From Mycolicibacterium grossiae (lineage in GTDB: Bacteria; Actinomycetota; Actinomycetes; Mycobacteriales; Mycobacteriaceae), in assembly GCF_008329645.1 (NCBI RefSeq), contig NZ_CP043474.1, positions 1,674,001 to 1,738,000 on the forward strand: a stretch of DNA of 64,000 nt, read 5' to 3'. Positions 1 through 12,678 of this stretch are shown piece by piece. The notes below the pieces were generated by a model, which did no database searches, was not told the DNA's origin, and saw only the letters and a list, made by a program, of their open reading frames with translations. Position numbers and translations under genes: made by a program. Every line of letters begins with the position of its first letter. Positions within the stretch are counted from its first letter, which is position 1.

Positions 1-3000
1 CGCACCTCGAGGGCGAGCGGGCCCGCCGCGCCGCCGCCCGCCTGCAGGCCGCCGAGGACGACGACACGCCGCCCCCTGCCTACGATCTCGCCCAGTTGCT
101 CGCCGAGCACCCGCACCGTACCGACGGCGCGGGCCTGCGCGAGGTGTACGCCGGCGTCGGCATCGGCTACGGCCCAGCCTTCGAGGGCCTCTCGGCGACG
201 AACACCGCCGACCCGGAGACCTCGACGATCACGACGGTGCTCGCCGAGGTCGCGCTGCCCGGCGCGATCCGCTCGCAGCAGTCCGCGTACGGCACCCACC
301 CCGCCCTGCTCGACGCCTGCTTCCAGTCGGTGATCGTGCATCCCGACGTGCAGAGCGCCGCCGCCGGCGGTGGCCTGCTGCTGCCGATCGGCGTGCGCCG
401 GCTGCGGCTGCACCAGCCGACCCGCAACGCGCACTACTGCCTCACCCGCGTCACGTCGTGGAAGCCCGGCGAGGCCGAGGCGGACCTCGAGATCCTGGAC
501 GCCGACGGGCACGTGCTGCTCAGCGTCGAGGGCCTGCGCCTCGGCGGTGCCGCGGCCGCGAACGAGGAGACCCGCACGCTCAACGAGCGGCTGCTGATCA
601 TCAACTGGGAGACCCGCGACCTGCCCGAGGCGCCGACGGCCGCGGCCGGCACGTACCTCGTGCTCGGCACGTCCGGTGCGGCGGGACCGCTGGTCACCGC
701 GGTGTCCGACGCGCTGGCTGCCGACGGGGCGACCACGTCGACGGCCACCTGGCCGCTACGCGACGGGGCAACGCTCGCAACGCTTCTCGGTAGCGCGGAG
801 TTGGCCGAGGGGCCGCGCGGCGTCGTCGTCGTGACCGATCCGCCGTCCGGCGAGCAGTCGACCACCCGCGGTCGCGACACCGTCGCCGCGCTGGTCGCGA
901 TCGCCCGCGAGTTGGCCGATCTGCCCGGCGAGGCGCCCCGGTTGTACGTCGTCACCCGCGACGCCGCCACCGTGCGCCCCGACGAGCGGGCCAACCTCGA
1001 GCACGCCGGCCTGCGCGGTCTGCTGCGCGTGGTCGACGCCGAGCACCCGCATTTGAGCACCACGCAGATCGACGTCGAATCCGCCGCCGACGACGCCGGT
1101 GTCGCCGCGCAGCTGGCCCGCCAGCTGCGCAGCGGCTCGGAGGAGGACGAGACGGCGTGGCGCGGCGGCGAGTTCTTCACCGCGCGGCTGCGGCTCGGCC
1201 CGCTGCAGCCCGAGGAGCGGCGCACGACGACCGTCGACCACGAGACCGACGGCATGAAGCTGGAGATCCGCACGCCCGGCGACGTGGAGTCGTTGGAGTT
1301 CATGGCGTTTCAGCGCACCGCCCCGGGCCCCGGCGAGATCGAGGTCGCGGTCACCGGGTCGAGCATCAACTTCGCCGACGTGCTGGTGGCGTTCGGCCGC
1401 TACCCGACGTTCGAGGGCTACAAGCAGCAGCTGGGCATCGACTTCGCCGGCGTGGTCACCGCGGTCGGCGCCGGCGTCACCGAGCACGAGGTGGGAGACA
1501 AGGTCGGCGGCATGTCCCGCAACGGCTGCTGGAGCACGTTCGTCACGTGCGACGCCCGCCACGCGGTGACGGTGCCCGACGGGGTGCCGCTCGCCGACGC
1601 CGCGGCCGTACCCACCGCCTCGGCCACGGCGTGGTACTCGCTGGTGGACCTGGCCCGGATCAGCAGCGCCGACAAGGTGCTGGTGCACTCCGGAACCGGT
1701 GGCGTGGGCCAGGCGGCCATCGCGATCGCACGCTCCGTCGGCGCCGAGGTGTTCGCCACCGCCGGCAGCGAGGAGCGCCGACAGTTGTTGCGCGACATGG
1801 GGATCGAACACGTCTACGATTCGCGCAGCACGGCGTTCGCCGACGAGATCCGGCGCGACACCAACGGCTACGGCGTCGACGTGGTGCTGAACTCGCTGCC
1901 GGGCGCCGCGCAGCGCGAGGGCATCGAGCTGCTCGCCTTCGGTGGGCGCTTCATCGAGATCGGCAAGCGCGACATCTACGGCGACACCCGGCTGGGCCTG
2001 TTCCCGTTCCGCCGCAACCTGTCGCTGTACGCCGTCGACCTGGCGCTGCTCACCCACAGCCACCCCGACGTCGTCCGTCGTCTGCTCACCACGGTCTACG
2101 AGAAGACCGCCGACGGCACGCTGCCGCTGCCGGCCACCACGCACCACCCGATCCACGACGCGGCCACCGCCGTGCGTCTGGTCGGCGGTGCGGGCCACAC
2201 CGGCAAGGTGGTGCTCGACGTGCCGCGCAAGGGCCGCAGCATCGCGGTGCTGCCGCCCGAAGAGGTGCCGACGTTCCGCGCCGACGGCGCATACGTGATC
2301 ACCGGCGGCATGGGCGGTCTCGGCCTGTTCCTCGCCGAGCAGATGGCCAAGGGGGGCGCGGGCCGCATCGTGCTCAACGGCCGCAGCGCACCGTCGGCCG
2401 AGGCGCTCGCCACGATCGACCGGGTGACGGCTGCCGGCGCCACCGTCGAGGTGGTGCGCGGGGACGCCGCCGAGGCCGACACGGCCCGGCGGCTGGTCGA
2501 GGCGGCTACGTCGACCGGCCTGCCGGTGCGCGGCGTGCTGCACGCCGCCGCGGTGGTCGAGGACGCCACGCTGACCAACGTCACCGAGGACCTCGTCGAC
2601 CGCTGCTGGTCGCCGAAGGTGGACGGCGCGTGGCACCTGCATCAGGCGGTGGAGGGCCAGCCGCTGGACTGGTTCTGCTCCTTCTCCTCGGCGGCAGCGC
2701 TGGTCGGCTCGCCCGGCCAGGGCGCCTACGCCGCGGCCAACAGCTGGCTCGACGCGTTCTCCCGCTGGCGGCACGCCCAGGGCAAGCCGGCCGTCGCCAT
2801 TGCCTGGGGCGCCTGGTCGGAGGTCGGCCGCGCCACGGCGCTGGCCGAGGACTCCGGCGCGGCGATCACGCCGGCCGAGGGCTTCGCCGCGTTCCGCGCG
2901 CTGCTGCGGCACGACCGCGCCTACAGCGGTTATGCACCGCTGATGGGCTCGCCGTGGGTGACGTCGTTCGCGCAGCGCAGCACGTTCGCCGAGTCATTCG

Positions 3001-3314
3001 CCGAGAACGGGCAGGGCGGTAAGGAGACCGGCAAGTTCCGCGCCGAACTGAACGCGCTGCCGCGCGAGGAGTGGCCGAGCGCCATCCGTCGCATGGTCTC
3101 CGACCAGATCAGCCTGCTGCTGCGGCGCACCATCGACCCGGACCGTCCGCTGTCGGACTACGGCCTGGACTCGCTGGGCAACCTGGAGCTGCGGACCCGC
3201 ATCGAAACCGAGATGGGCATCCGGATCAGCCCCACCCACATCACCACGGTGCGCGGCCTGGCCGACCACCTGTGTGAGGAACTCGCGGCCAGCGAACCGG
3301 TCGCAGCGACCTGA
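1..3314 (+). CDS. Reducing type I polyketide synthase, 3' part (DH-ER-KR-ACP)
   Basis: The frame is open from the first bases, so the 5' part (KS, AT and start of DH, as in Pks2/MAS-type enzymes) lies outside the window. Visible domains in order: second half of the dehydratase with [10 protein letters not shown] (Asp codon at 312); enoyl reductase about 1254-2220 with NADPH loop HSGTGGVGQ near 1686; ketoreductase about 2280-2960 with TGGMGGLG and the SS...YAAAN active-site block; acyl carrier protein about 3085-3270 with GLDSLG, the phosphopantetheine Ser codon at 3171. It should build a fully reduced acyl chain. papA3 and mmpL10 follow, and fadD23 and a PE-PPE acyltransferase face it; this is the gene set known for trehalose polyphleate synthesis in M. 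smegmatis, so the product is probably the phleic-type acyl chain. The exact substrate is inferred from context. Confidence 0.93.
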   Translation, partial: HLEGERARRAAARLQAAEDDDTPPPAYDLAQLLAEHPHRTDGAGLREVYAGVGIGYGPAFEGLSATNTADPETSTITTVLAEVALPGAIRSQQSAYGTHPALLDACFQSVIVHPDVQSAAAGGGLLLPIGVRRLRLHQPTRNAHYCLTRVTSWKPGEAEADLEILDADGHVLLSVEGLRLGGAAAANEETRTLNERLLIINWETRDLPEAPTAAAGTYLVLGTSGAAGPLVTAVSDALAADGATTSTATWPLRDGATLATLLGSAELAEGPRGVVVVTDPPSGEQSTTRGRDTVAALVAIARELADLPGEAPRLYVVTRDAATVRPDERANLEHAGLRGLLRVVDAEHPHLSTTQIDVESAADDAGVAAQLARQLRSGSEEDETAWRGGEFFTARLRLGPLQPEERRTTTVDHETDGMKLEIRTPGDVESLEFMAFQRTAPGPGEIEVAVTGSSINFADVLVAFGRYPTFEGYKQQLGIDFAGVVTAVGAGVTEHEVGDKVGGMSRNGCWSTFVTCDARHAVTVPDGVPLADAAAVPTASATAWYSLVDLARISSADKVLVHSGTGGVGQAAIAIARSVGAEVFATAGSEERRQLLRDMGIEHVYDSRSTAFADEIRRDTNGYGVDVVLNSLPGAAQREGIELLAFGGRFIEIGKRDIYGDTRLGLFPFRRNLSLYAVDLALLTHSHPDVVRRLLTTVYEKTADGTLPLPATTHHPIHDAATAVRLVGGAGHTGKVVLDVPRKGRSIAVLPPEEVPTFRADGAYVITGGMGGLGLFLAEQMAKGGAGRIVLNGRSAPSAEALATIDRVTAAGATVEVVRGDAAEADTARRLVEAATSTGLPVRGVLHAAAVVEDATLTNVTEDLVDRCWSPKVDGAWHLHQAVEGQPLDWFCSFSSAAALVGSPGQGAYAAANSWLDAFSRWRHAQGKPAVAIAWGAWSEVGRATALAEDSGAAITPAEGFAAFRALLRHDRAYSGYAPLMGSPWVTSFAQRSTFAESFAENGQGGKETGKFRAELNALPREEWPSAIRRMVSDQISLLLRRTIDPDRPLSDYGLDSLGNLELRTRIETEMGIRISPTHITTVRGLADHLCEELAASEPVAAT

Positions 3315-3363
3315 TGGCAGAGTCGATGAGGTCGTCGAGCATGTGCGAACCGAGGAGAGAGCG

Positions 3364-4779
3364 TTGCAAGTAGGGCCCTTGGCAGTCGGCACCCTGGCCG
3401 AATGGACGCCCAACGCGGGCGCGACGATCCTCTGGCAACCGTCCGCCGTCGCCCTGGAGGCGGCCGCCGACGCACCGCTGTCCGACGTGCCGGTCAGTTA
3501 CATGCAGGCACAGCACATCCGCGGCTACGTCGACCAGAAGGAGAAGGGCCTCGACTACTCGCGGCTCATGATCGTCAGCTGCGACGCGCCGGGACACTGC
3601 GACGTGCGTGCGATGAGCTACGTCATCAACCAGCACCTGCGGCGGCACGACACCTACCGCAGCCGGTTCGAGATGCTCGAGGACGGCTCGCTGGTGCGGC
3701 GCACCATCGCCGACGTCGCGGACATCCAGTTCGTACCCAAGCGGCACGGCGTGCTGACCCTCGAGCAGGCCCGCGAACTCGTGGTGAGCACCCCGGATCC
3801 GTTGCAGTGGGACTGCTTCCGGTACGGCATCGTGCAGGGCGACGACCACTTCACGTTCTTCGCCAGCATCGACCACGTGCACGTCGACGCGATGATCGTC
3901 GAGTCGACGCTCATGGAGTTCCACATGATGTACCTGGCGCTCGTCGGCGGCAACCCGCCGCTGCCGCTGCCGCCGGCCGGCAGCTACGACGCGTTCTGCC
4001 TCAAGCAGAAGGACTTCACCGACGAGCTGACCGCCGAGACGCCGCGGGTGAAGGCGTGGATCGACTACGCCGAGGCCAACGACGGCAGCATGCCGTCGTT
4101 CCCGCTGCCGCTGGGTGATCCGCTGCAGCCGGCCGATGCCGACATCGTCACCGTCCGCATGATGGACCAGGCGCAGACCGCACGCTTCGAGGACGCCTGC
4201 ACCGCTGCCGGCGCCCGCTTCATCGGCGGCGTGCTGGCGTGCAGCGCGCTCGCCGAGCACGAATTGACCGGCGCGGACACGTATTACGGCCTGACGCCGA
4301 GCGATACCCGCAAGACCGAACTCGACGTGATGACCCAGGGTTGGTTCACCGGCCTGGTGCCCATCACGGTGCCGATCGCCGGGTCGGCGTTCGGCGAGGC
4401 GGCCCGGGCAGCGCAGGTCTCGTTCGACACCGGGCTGTCGATGGCGGAGGTGCCGTACGACCGGGTGCTCGAGATCGCGCCGCACCTGAGCCGGCCGCGA
4501 CCGGACTTCCCGGTGGTCAACTTCCTCGACGCGGGCACCGCCCCGCTGTCGGCGCTGTTGACCGCGAACCTCGACGACCTGAACATCGGCATCTACAGCG
4601 ACGGCCGGTACTCCTACCAGCTCTGCATCTACGTCATCCGGGTGGAGAAGGAGACCGCGGTGGCGGTGATGTTCCCGGACAACCCGGAGGCGCAGAAGTC
4701 GGTGGCGGTGTACCTCGATGCGCTGAAGTCGGTGTTCGAGCGCGTCGCCGCCAGCGGGCACTGGCGCAACGTCGCCTGA
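3364..4779 (+). CDS. papA3: PapA3-type polyketide-associated acyltransferase
   Basis: 471 residues. It transfers acyl chains to trehalose in the lipid pathway of this locus (known role of PapA3 in polyphleate-type lipids). The condensation-fold motif HxxxD is seen as HVHVD, His171 and Asp175 (codons 3874 and 3886). The start is TTG 3364, preceded by GAGGAGAGA with 3-6 nt spacing; the frame stays open further upstream into the end of the PKS, but there is no comparable ribosome site there. It lies 49 bp after the PKS stop and is in the same reading frame as mmpL10 downstream, so the three genes probably form one transcript. Family certain; PapA3 rather than another Pap is inferred from the neighbours. 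Confidence 0.9.
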   Translation: MQVGPLAVGTLAEWTPNAGATILWQPSAVALEAAADAPLSDVPVSYMQAQHIRGYVDQKEKGLDYSRLMIVSCDAPGHCDVRAMSYVINQHLRRHDTYRSRFEMLEDGSLVRRTIADVADIQFVPKRHGVLTLEQARELVVSTPDPLQWDCFRYGIVQGDDHFTFFASIDHVHVDAMIVESTLMEFHMMYLALVGGNPPLPLPPAGSYDAFCLKQKDFTDELTAETPRVKAWIDYAEANDGSMPSFPLPLGDPLQPADADIVTVRMMDQAQTARFEDACTAAGARFIGGVLACSALAEHELTGADTYYGLTPSDTRKTELDVMTQGWFTGLVPITVPIAGSAFGEAARAAQVSFDTGLSMAEVPYDRVLEIAPHLSRPRPDFPVVNFLDAGTAPLSALLTANLDDLNIGIYSDGRYSYQLCIYVIRVEKETAVAVMFPDNPEAQKSVAVYLDALKSVFERVAASGHWRNVA

Positions 4780-4848
4780 CGCCGTACGGCCCTCGAAGCC
4801 GTAGGAGTTCGGGTCAGCTCATCGAAAGGCAATGACATCTTCAGTCGG

Positions 4849-7800
4849 TTGGGCCAGCTCGTCTCGCGGTGGCCGTTCCTGGTCATCGGCTTCTGGGCCG
4901 TGCTGGCACTGGTGGTTCCGCTGACCATCCCGTCATTGACGGAGATGAGTGAGCGCAACCCCATCGCGGTCCTCCCCGCGGACGCCCCGTCGTCGGTGGC
5001 GACGCGGGACATGACCGAGGCGTTCAAGGAGGCGGGCTCGGAGAACGTGCTCGTCGTGATGCTGGCGCATCAGGACGAGGGCCAGGACCTGACGCCCGCG
5101 GACGAGCAGGTGTACCGCACGCTCGTCGACCGGTTGCGCGACGATCAGCGCGACGTGGTCATGCTGCAGGACTTCGTCAGCACCCCGCAGCTGCGCGAGA
5201 CGCTGTCCAGCCAGGACCGCAAGGCGTGGATCCTGCCGATCGGCCTGGAAGGCGAACTCGGTACGCCCGAGGCGTATTCGGCGTATCAGCGCGTCACCGA
5301 CATGGTGAACCGCACCGTCGCGGGCACCGACCTGCGCGCGTACGCCACCGGCCCGGCGGCCACGGTCGCCGACCTCACCGCCGCGGGGGCGGCCGACCGG
5401 CTGCCCATCGAACTGGCCATCGCGGTGATGCTGCTGATCATCCTGGTGGTGGTCTACCGCAATCCGGTGACGATGTTCCTCCCGCTCATCACCATCGGTG
5501 CCTCGCTGCTGACCGCGCAGGGGCTGGTCGCACTGGTCTCGCTGCTGACCGGGCTGGCCATCTCCAACCAGACCATCGTGCTGATGAGCGCGATGATCGC
5601 CGGTGCGGGAACGGATTACGCGGTGTTCCTGATCGCGCGCTATCACGACTACGTGCGGGCCGGTGAGGAACCGGTGCGGGCGGTCAAGCACGCGATGGTG
5701 TCGATCGGCAAGGTGGTCGCGGCGTCGGCGGCCACGGTCGGCGTGACGTTCCTCGGCATGGGCTTCGCGAAGCTCGGCGTGTTCTCCACGGTGGGCGTGG
5801 CGCTGGCGATCGCCATCGCGGTGGCGTTCCTGGCGGCGGTGACGCTGCTGCCCGCGGTGCTGGTGCTGACCGGTCCGCGCGGCTGGGTGGCGCCCCGCCA
5901 GGAGCGCATGGCGACCTTCTGGCGGCGGATGGGCATCCGCATCGTGCGCCGGCCGAAGACGCATCTGGTGGCCAGCCTGCTGGTGCTGCTGGCGCTGGCG
6001 AGCTGCACCACGCTGATGCACTTCAACTACGACGACCGCAAGCAGCTGCGCGACTCCGCCGACAGCTCCGTGGGCTACGCGGCGCTCGACCGGCACTTCT
6101 CGGTCAACCAGACCATCCCGCAGTACCTGTTCATCCAGTCGTCTCGAGACCTGCGGACCCCGCAGGCGCTGGCCGACCTCGAGCAGATGGCGCAGCGGGT
6201 CAGCCAGGTCCCCGGCATCGCGATGGTGCGCGGCGTGACGCGGCCGACGGGCGAATCGCTGGAGCAGGCCCGCGCCACGTACCAGGCCGGCGAGGTGGGC
6301 AACCAGCTCGGCCAGGCCTCCACCCAGATCAACGGCCGCTCGGGGGACCTGAACCGGTTGGCCTCCGGCGCCGATCAACTCGCCGACGGGCTGGGCAGTG
6401 CGCGCGGCCAGATCAACCAGGCGATCGGCGGGGTGCGCAGCCTCGTCGACGCGCTGTCGTCCATCCAGAGTCAGTTCGGTGGCGGCGCGACGCTGGGGCA
6501 GCTGGGCGATTCGGCCAAGCTCATCAAGGGCATGCGCACGCTCGGCGAGTTGATGGAGCGCAACTTCGGCACGCTCGCGGCCGACTTCTCCTGGATCGAC
6601 CCGGTGGTCGACGCGCTCAACGAGAGCCCGACGTGCAACGTCAACCCGCTGTGCACGACGGCGCGTGGGCAGTTCGTGCGGCTGCAGACCGCGCGCAATG
6701 ACGGCACGCTGGACCGCATCGTCGCCCTCGGCCGCCAGCTGCAGCAGGCCGGGCCGCTGCAGAAGCTGGGCGACACCGTCGAAGGGTTGTCGCAGTCGTT
6801 GAACACGGCGATGACGTCGCTGCGCAAGCTGGGGCTCAGCGATCCGCGCAGCGCACGAGCGCAGATCTCGACGGTGCAGAAGGGCGCCAACGACCTCGCC
6901 GGCGCCAGCCGTCAGATCGCCGACGGCGTCACGCTCCTGGTCAGTGAGACGCAGCGGATGGGCATCGGTTTGTCACAGGCGTCGGACTTCCTCATGTCGA
7001 TGGGGCAGGACGCCACGCAGCCGTCGATGGCCGGGTTCAACGTGCCGCAGCAGGTGCTCGACACCGACGACTTCAAGAAGATCGCGCAGATCTTCATCTC
7101 GCCGGACGGGCACTCGGCGCGGTACTTCATCCAGACCGACATCGACCCGTTCAGCACGCAGGCGATGGACCAGGTGAACCAGATCCTGGACACCGCCCGT
7201 GGCGCACAGCCGAACACGATGCTCGCCGACGCGAAGATCTCGATGTCGGGATATCCGGTGACGCTGCGCGACACCCGCGACTACTACGACCGCGACCTGA
7301 AGATGATCGTCGTCGTGACGATCGTCGTGGTGCTGCTCATCCTGATGACGCTGCTGCGCGCGGTCGTGGCGCCGCTGTACCTCGTCGGGTCGGTGATCGT
7401 CAGCTACCTGTCCGCGGTCGGTCTCGGCGTGCTGGTGTTCGAGTACCTGCTCGGCGACCAATTGCACTGGAGCGTCCCGGGTCTGGCGTTCGTGGTGCTG
7501 GTCGCCGTCGGCGCCGACTACAACATGCTGCTCGCCTCGCGGCTGCGGGAGGAGGCGCCGCGCGGCATGCGGTTCGGCGTGATCCGGACCGTGCGGTCGA
7601 CCGGCGGGGTGATCACCGCGGCGGGCCTGATCTTCGCGGCGTCGATGTCGGGACTGCTGTTCTCGAGCATCGGGACCGTGGTGCAGTCGGGCTTCGTAAT
7701 CGGCGTGGGCATCCTGCTCGACACGTTCGTGGTGCGGACGATCACCGTCCCGGCCATCGCCACCCTGGTGGGCCGGACGAGTTGGTGGCCCGCCAAGCCG

Positions 7801-7872
7801 TGGCTGGCCGCGCCGTCCGCCGATGCCGTCCCGCCTCCGGAGAAGCGCCGCTCGGTCTTCGACGAGGTCTAG
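4849..7872 (+). CDS. mmpL10: MmpL10-type RND lipid transporter
   Basis: About 1007 residues, full length for MmpL. It should move the trehalose lipid precursor across the inner membrane using the proton gradient. One N-terminal membrane helix is followed by a periplasmic domain, a helix bundle with GTDYAVF, a second large periplasmic domain rich in Gln/Ser with the pair CNVNPLC, and a C-terminal helix bundle with GADYNMLL. The start is uncertain. TTG 4849 is the first usual start codon after the papA3 stop, but the only ribosome-site-like sequence (GAAAGG, 4824-4829) is 19 nt away. It is 7 nt from an in-frame ATC at 4837, which would give N-terminus M-F-S-R-L. Co-transcribed with papA3. Confidence 0.93.
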   Translation: MGQLVSRWPFLVIGFWAVLALVVPLTIPSLTEMSERNPIAVLPADAPSSVATRDMTEAFKEAGSENVLVVMLAHQDEGQDLTPADEQVYRTLVDRLRDDQRDVVMLQDFVSTPQLRETLSSQDRKAWILPIGLEGELGTPEAYSAYQRVTDMVNRTVAGTDLRAYATGPAATVADLTAAGAADRLPIELAIAVMLLIILVVVYRNPVTMFLPLITIGASLLTAQGLVALVSLLTGLAISNQTIVLMSAMIAGAGTDYAVFLIARYHDYVRAGEEPVRAVKHAMVSIGKVVAASAATVGVTFLGMGFAKLGVFSTVGVALAIAIAVAFLAAVTLLPAVLVLTGPRGWVAPRQERMATFWRRMGIRIVRRPKTHLVASLLVLLALASCTTLMHFNYDDRKQLRDSADSSVGYAALDRHFSVNQTIPQYLFIQSSRDLRTPQALADLEQMAQRVSQVPGIAMVRGVTRPTGESLEQARATYQAGEVGNQLGQASTQINGRSGDLNRLASGADQLADGLGSARGQINQAIGGVRSLVDALSSIQSQFGGGATLGQLGDSAKLIKGMRTLGELMERNFGTLAADFSWIDPVVDALNESPTCNVNPLCTTARGQFVRLQTARNDGTLDRIVALGRQLQQAGPLQKLGDTVEGLSQSLNTAMTSLRKLGLSDPRSARAQISTVQKGANDLAGASRQIADGVTLLVSETQRMGIGLSQASDFLMSMGQDATQPSMAGFNVPQQVLDTDDFKKIAQIFISPDGHSARYFIQTDIDPFSTQAMDQVNQILDTARGAQPNTMLADAKISMSGYPVTLRDTRDYYDRDLKMIVVVTIVVVLLILMTLLRAVVAPLYLVGSVIVSYLSAVGLGVLVFEYLLGDQLHWSVPGLAFVVLVAVGADYNMLLASRLREEAPRGMRFGVIRTVRSTGGVITAAGLIFAASMSGLLFSSIGTVVQSGFVIGVGILLDTFVVRTITVPAIATLVGRTSWWPAKPWLAAPSADAVPPPEKRRSVFDEV

Positions 7873-7941
7873 CCGGGCCGCGGTTCAGCGTATTCGCCTT
7901 TGGCGCGTCGTCTCCGTCGGAGGCGTGGTCGGCGGGGAGTC

Positions 7942-7976
7942 GTCAACACGAGTTGACGTTGTCAACATTGGTTGAC
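7942..7976. promoter_or_regulatory. Two tandem palindromes between convergent genes
   Basis: GTCAAC-N4-GTTGAC at 7942-7957 and again GTCAAC-N4-GTTGAC at 7961-7976, centres 19 bp apart; the first extends to 18 bp as CGTCAAC-N4-GTTGACG. This looks like a doubled operator for a dimeric repressor, but it sits between the 3' ends of mmpL10 and the acyltransferase gene, where no gene start is visible. The remaining 7873-8085 stretch holds no convincing gene. Confidence 0.55.
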
Positions 7977-8085
7977 GCCCCGCGGTCGAGGCTCGCCCGG
8001 AGGGCGGGAGCGCCGCCGACCGTGGGCCTCGGCACGCCGCGGAGCCGTTACCCGTGCACGGCGCCCACGCTCGGCGCGGTTCGGC

Positions 8086-9189
8086 TCAGGGCAGCGGCGG
8101 CAGGAAGCTGCGGACCGTGGCGAACGTGTCCTCGATGGTGTTGCGCGTGGCAGGATCCAGGATGCCGATCGGGTCCATGCCGTGCACCGGGTCCACCGAC
8201 ACCGGACGGTTCATCGGGTCGTCGTAGCGCGAGTACCCGGCGTCGACGATCGGCTGCAGCGTGGCGTCGATCTGGTCGACGAAGCCCGGCGACATGCCGA
8301 GGTAGCGCAGCGGCAGCGTCATCGGCAGGTGGTTCACCGGGATCAGGTACGTCGTCTCGGTGGCGCCCTTGGAGTTCACCACCGTCTTGATGTTCTGCGG
8401 CGGCACGTCGCCCGGCCCGGTGAAGGCGGCCGGCGTGTGCACGATGGCCGACGCGGCGAAGGCGTTGAGTCCGGAGATGATGTTGCCCGGGCGATCCGGG
8501 AAGTCGGCGAGACCGTCATAGGTGGCGACGACCTTGTTCTGGTCGTACTGACTATCCACCCGCGGCGGGACGGTGTAGTCGATGAACGGGATGTAGTCGC
8601 CGGGCTTGAAGACGCCGGTGAGGAAGCTCTGCCCGAAGCCGTGGTGCCCGATCGGGTTGCCGATCTCGGTGAAGGTCAACTGGTCGCGCGGCGGGGCCTT
8701 CGGGTCGTTGGCCAGCCGCACCATCTCGCCGTCGAGGCCGAGGGTGCCCTGTGACAGGCCGACCACGGCGGCGGGCCGCGTGCCCGGCTTGCCGGTGTCG
8801 GCGGACAGCGCGCGGCTGAGGTTGGTGGTGGCGACGGTGGCGGCCTCGCCGATGCTCATGTCGTCCCGCTTGGTGTCGGCGGGCAGGAACATCGACGGCA
8901 CCCAGCTGAACGGCGCCCCGGCCGGGTAGTCGACGAGGTTGCGCTTGGCGTTGGGGAAGTACTCGGCACCGGCACGGTTGGTGTAGTCGTACCAGGGGAT
9001 GCCGGGCGCGCGGGCGCCGCCGAGGGCGTACACCTCCTGCGCGGGCGCGGCGGGGCCGACCGGCGCGGGTGCGGGCGGGAAGATCGGGTCGACCCAGCGG
9101 GGTTCGGCGATCGCCACGCCCGTGCCGAGTCCGCCGGCTGCGCCGACGACACCCACCGTGACCACCCCGGCGAGTAGACGCCTCATCAT
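8086..9189 (-). CDS. Exported PE-PPE-domain acyltransferase (Chp2/TPP 'PE' type)
   Basis: 367 residues. It has a signal peptide (MMRRLLAG, Gly/Val-rich core, cleavage likely after AIA near residue 28) followed by an alpha/beta-hydrolase PE-PPE domain with nucleophile GLSQG, Ser146. Members of this family finish trehalose lipids outside the membrane by moving acyl groups between partly acylated molecules; in the polyphleate locus the 'PE' protein has this role. Start ATG 9189 has GGGAGGA 6-8 nt upstream. It follows the sap-like gene by 98 bp on the same strand and ends facing mmpL10. Mapping to polyphleate assembly is by context; the hydrolase fold and signal peptide are seen directly. Confidence 0.87.
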   Translation of the reverse strand: MMRRLLAGVVTVGVVGAAGGLGTGVAIAEPRWVDPIFPPAPAPVGPAAPAQEVYALGGARAPGIPWYDYTNRAGAEYFPNAKRNLVDYPAGAPFSWVPSMFLPADTKRDDMSIGEAATVATTNLSRALSADTGKPGTRPAAVVGLSQGTLGLDGEMVRLANDPKAPPRDQLTFTEIGNPIGHHGFGQSFLTGVFKPGDYIPFIDYTVPPRVDSQYDQNKVVATYDGLADFPDRPGNIISGLNAFAASAIVHTPAAFTGPGDVPPQNIKTVVNSKGATETTYLIPVNHLPMTLPLRYLGMSPGFVDQIDATLQPIVDAGYSRYDDPMNRPVSVDPVHGMDPIGILDPATRNTIEDTFATVRSFLPPLP

Positions 9190-9287
9190 CGCGAGTCCTC
9201 CCTGGCACGCGAAAGCAGCGAGCGCGCCGTGATTTTCGGGTCCCACGTTACTGCACGGGCCCCGGTGCCGCTGGCGTGCGCCCGGTG

Positions 9288-9965
9288 TCAGATTCCTGCG
9301 AGTCCCACGCCCATCAGCACGCCGCCGAACACGGCCAGCAGCCCGGCGACGTCGATGCGGCGGCGCGACCGGATCCAGTCGTTGAGGGCCGTCAGCGCCC
9401 GCAGCGTCCGGTCCGGGGCGAACAGGTAGGCCACCAGCGGAATCTCCACCAGCGCGAAGGCCACGACGTGGAAGACCAGCAGGGCGCCGAACTGGACGGC
9501 GGCCGACTCGCCGAACGTCAGGATGACCGCCAGCACGGCCAGGTAGTCCACCGACGGCAGGGCGATGCCGAGCCCGGCGACGGCCGACACCCACAGCCGG
9601 CGACCCTCCACCAGGCGCCGGGACAGGCCGGCGAAGCGACCCGGTCCCTGGTCGGGGACCGGGGTGGGCAGGCCGCGGCGTCGCCGGAGCAGCACCTGCG
9701 CCGCCAGCAGGACCGCACAGGCCAGGCAGACGCCGCCGATCACCAACTGCACCGTCGGCAGCGAGAACTCCGACGCACCGGGCAGCCGGGGATGCAGCAC
9801 GAACAGGATCAGCACGCCGACCGTCAGGCCCATGGCGTAGCCGCCGGACAGGAACGCCAGCATCTGCAGCACCGGTCGGGGCCGGTTGAGCACCAGCACG
9901 GCGAGCCCGATGCGGAATGGCTCCAGGCTCACCGCGACGGCCATGACCAGCAGGGTGATCCACAT
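9288..9965 (-). CDS. Sap/GAP-like integral membrane protein
   Basis: 225 residues, six predicted membrane segments and a short basic cytosolic loop (LLRRRRG). The N-terminus MWITLLVMAVAVSLEPFRIG is typical of the Sap/GAP family, small membrane proteins encoded in glycopeptidolipid and sulfolipid loci and needed for full export of those lipids. Here it lies 19 bp after fadD23 and 98 bp before the acyltransferase, so it most likely assists MmpL10. A second, more distant member of the family occurs at 30043. Role inferred from family and position. Confidence 0.82.
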   Translation of the reverse strand: MWITLLVMAVAVSLEPFRIGLAVLVLNRPRPVLQMLAFLSGGYAMGLTVGVLILFVLHPRLPGASEFSLPTVQLVIGGVCLACAVLLAAQVLLRRRRGLPTPVPDQGPGRFAGLSRRLVEGRRLWVSAVAGLGIALPSVDYLAVLAVILTFGESAAVQFGALLVFHVVAFALVEIPLVAYLFAPDRTLRALTALNDWIRSRRRIDVAGLLAVFGGVLMGVGLAGI

Positions 9966-9984
9966 GTCGGGCGGACGTCGCGGC

Positions 9985-12404
<2,420 letters not shown>

Positions 12405-12435
12405 GGACCGGTGCGCGGCACTCCCGGGACGGGCG

Positions 12436-12591
12436 TCAGGGCCGGGTGGCGAGTTCCTCGCGGTAGCCGGTGATCCGCTGCTCGATCTCCAGCGCGTCGG
12501 CCGGTCGGCCCTCCCGCCGGGCGAGGTCGGCCCGCACCGAGAGTTCGCGGATGGCGGTGCGAATGTCGTTGATGCTGTGCGTGTTCCTCAC
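12436..12591 (-). CDS. Short charged hypothetical protein (51 aa)
   Basis: GTG 12591 to TGA 12436 encodes a 51-residue helix-prone protein (VRNTHSINDIRTAIRELS..., ending EELATRP) rich in Arg and Glu. Codon third positions are G/C-rich as in real genes of this window. No ribosome site is evident, so the start may be elsewhere. It lies between the flavin reductase (convergent) and sdhB (88 bp upstream on the same strand). Function unknown; it could be the last gene of the Sdh1 transcript. Confidence 0.5.
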   Translation of the reverse strand: MRNTHSINDIRTAIRELSVRADLARREGRPADALEIEQRITGYREELATRP

Positions 12592-12678
12592 GAGGCTGCC
12601 CTTCGTCGTTGATTGGCTGCTTCCCGTCGAGCCTACGCCCGGATGTCGGTCGCCGAGGGGCGCTCGGCGCAGCGCCGG

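Noticed and set aside
756..2912. Long open frame of 718 codons on the minus strand opposite the PKS
   Set aside because: Antisense shadow in GC-rich DNA; product is Arg/His/Gly low-complexity with no family motif, while the plus frame holds full ER and KR signatures.
7942..7976. Possible parS or LexA site
   Set aside because: Differs from mycobacterial parS (GTTTCACGTGAAAC) and from the SOS box TCGAAC-N4-GTTCGA.
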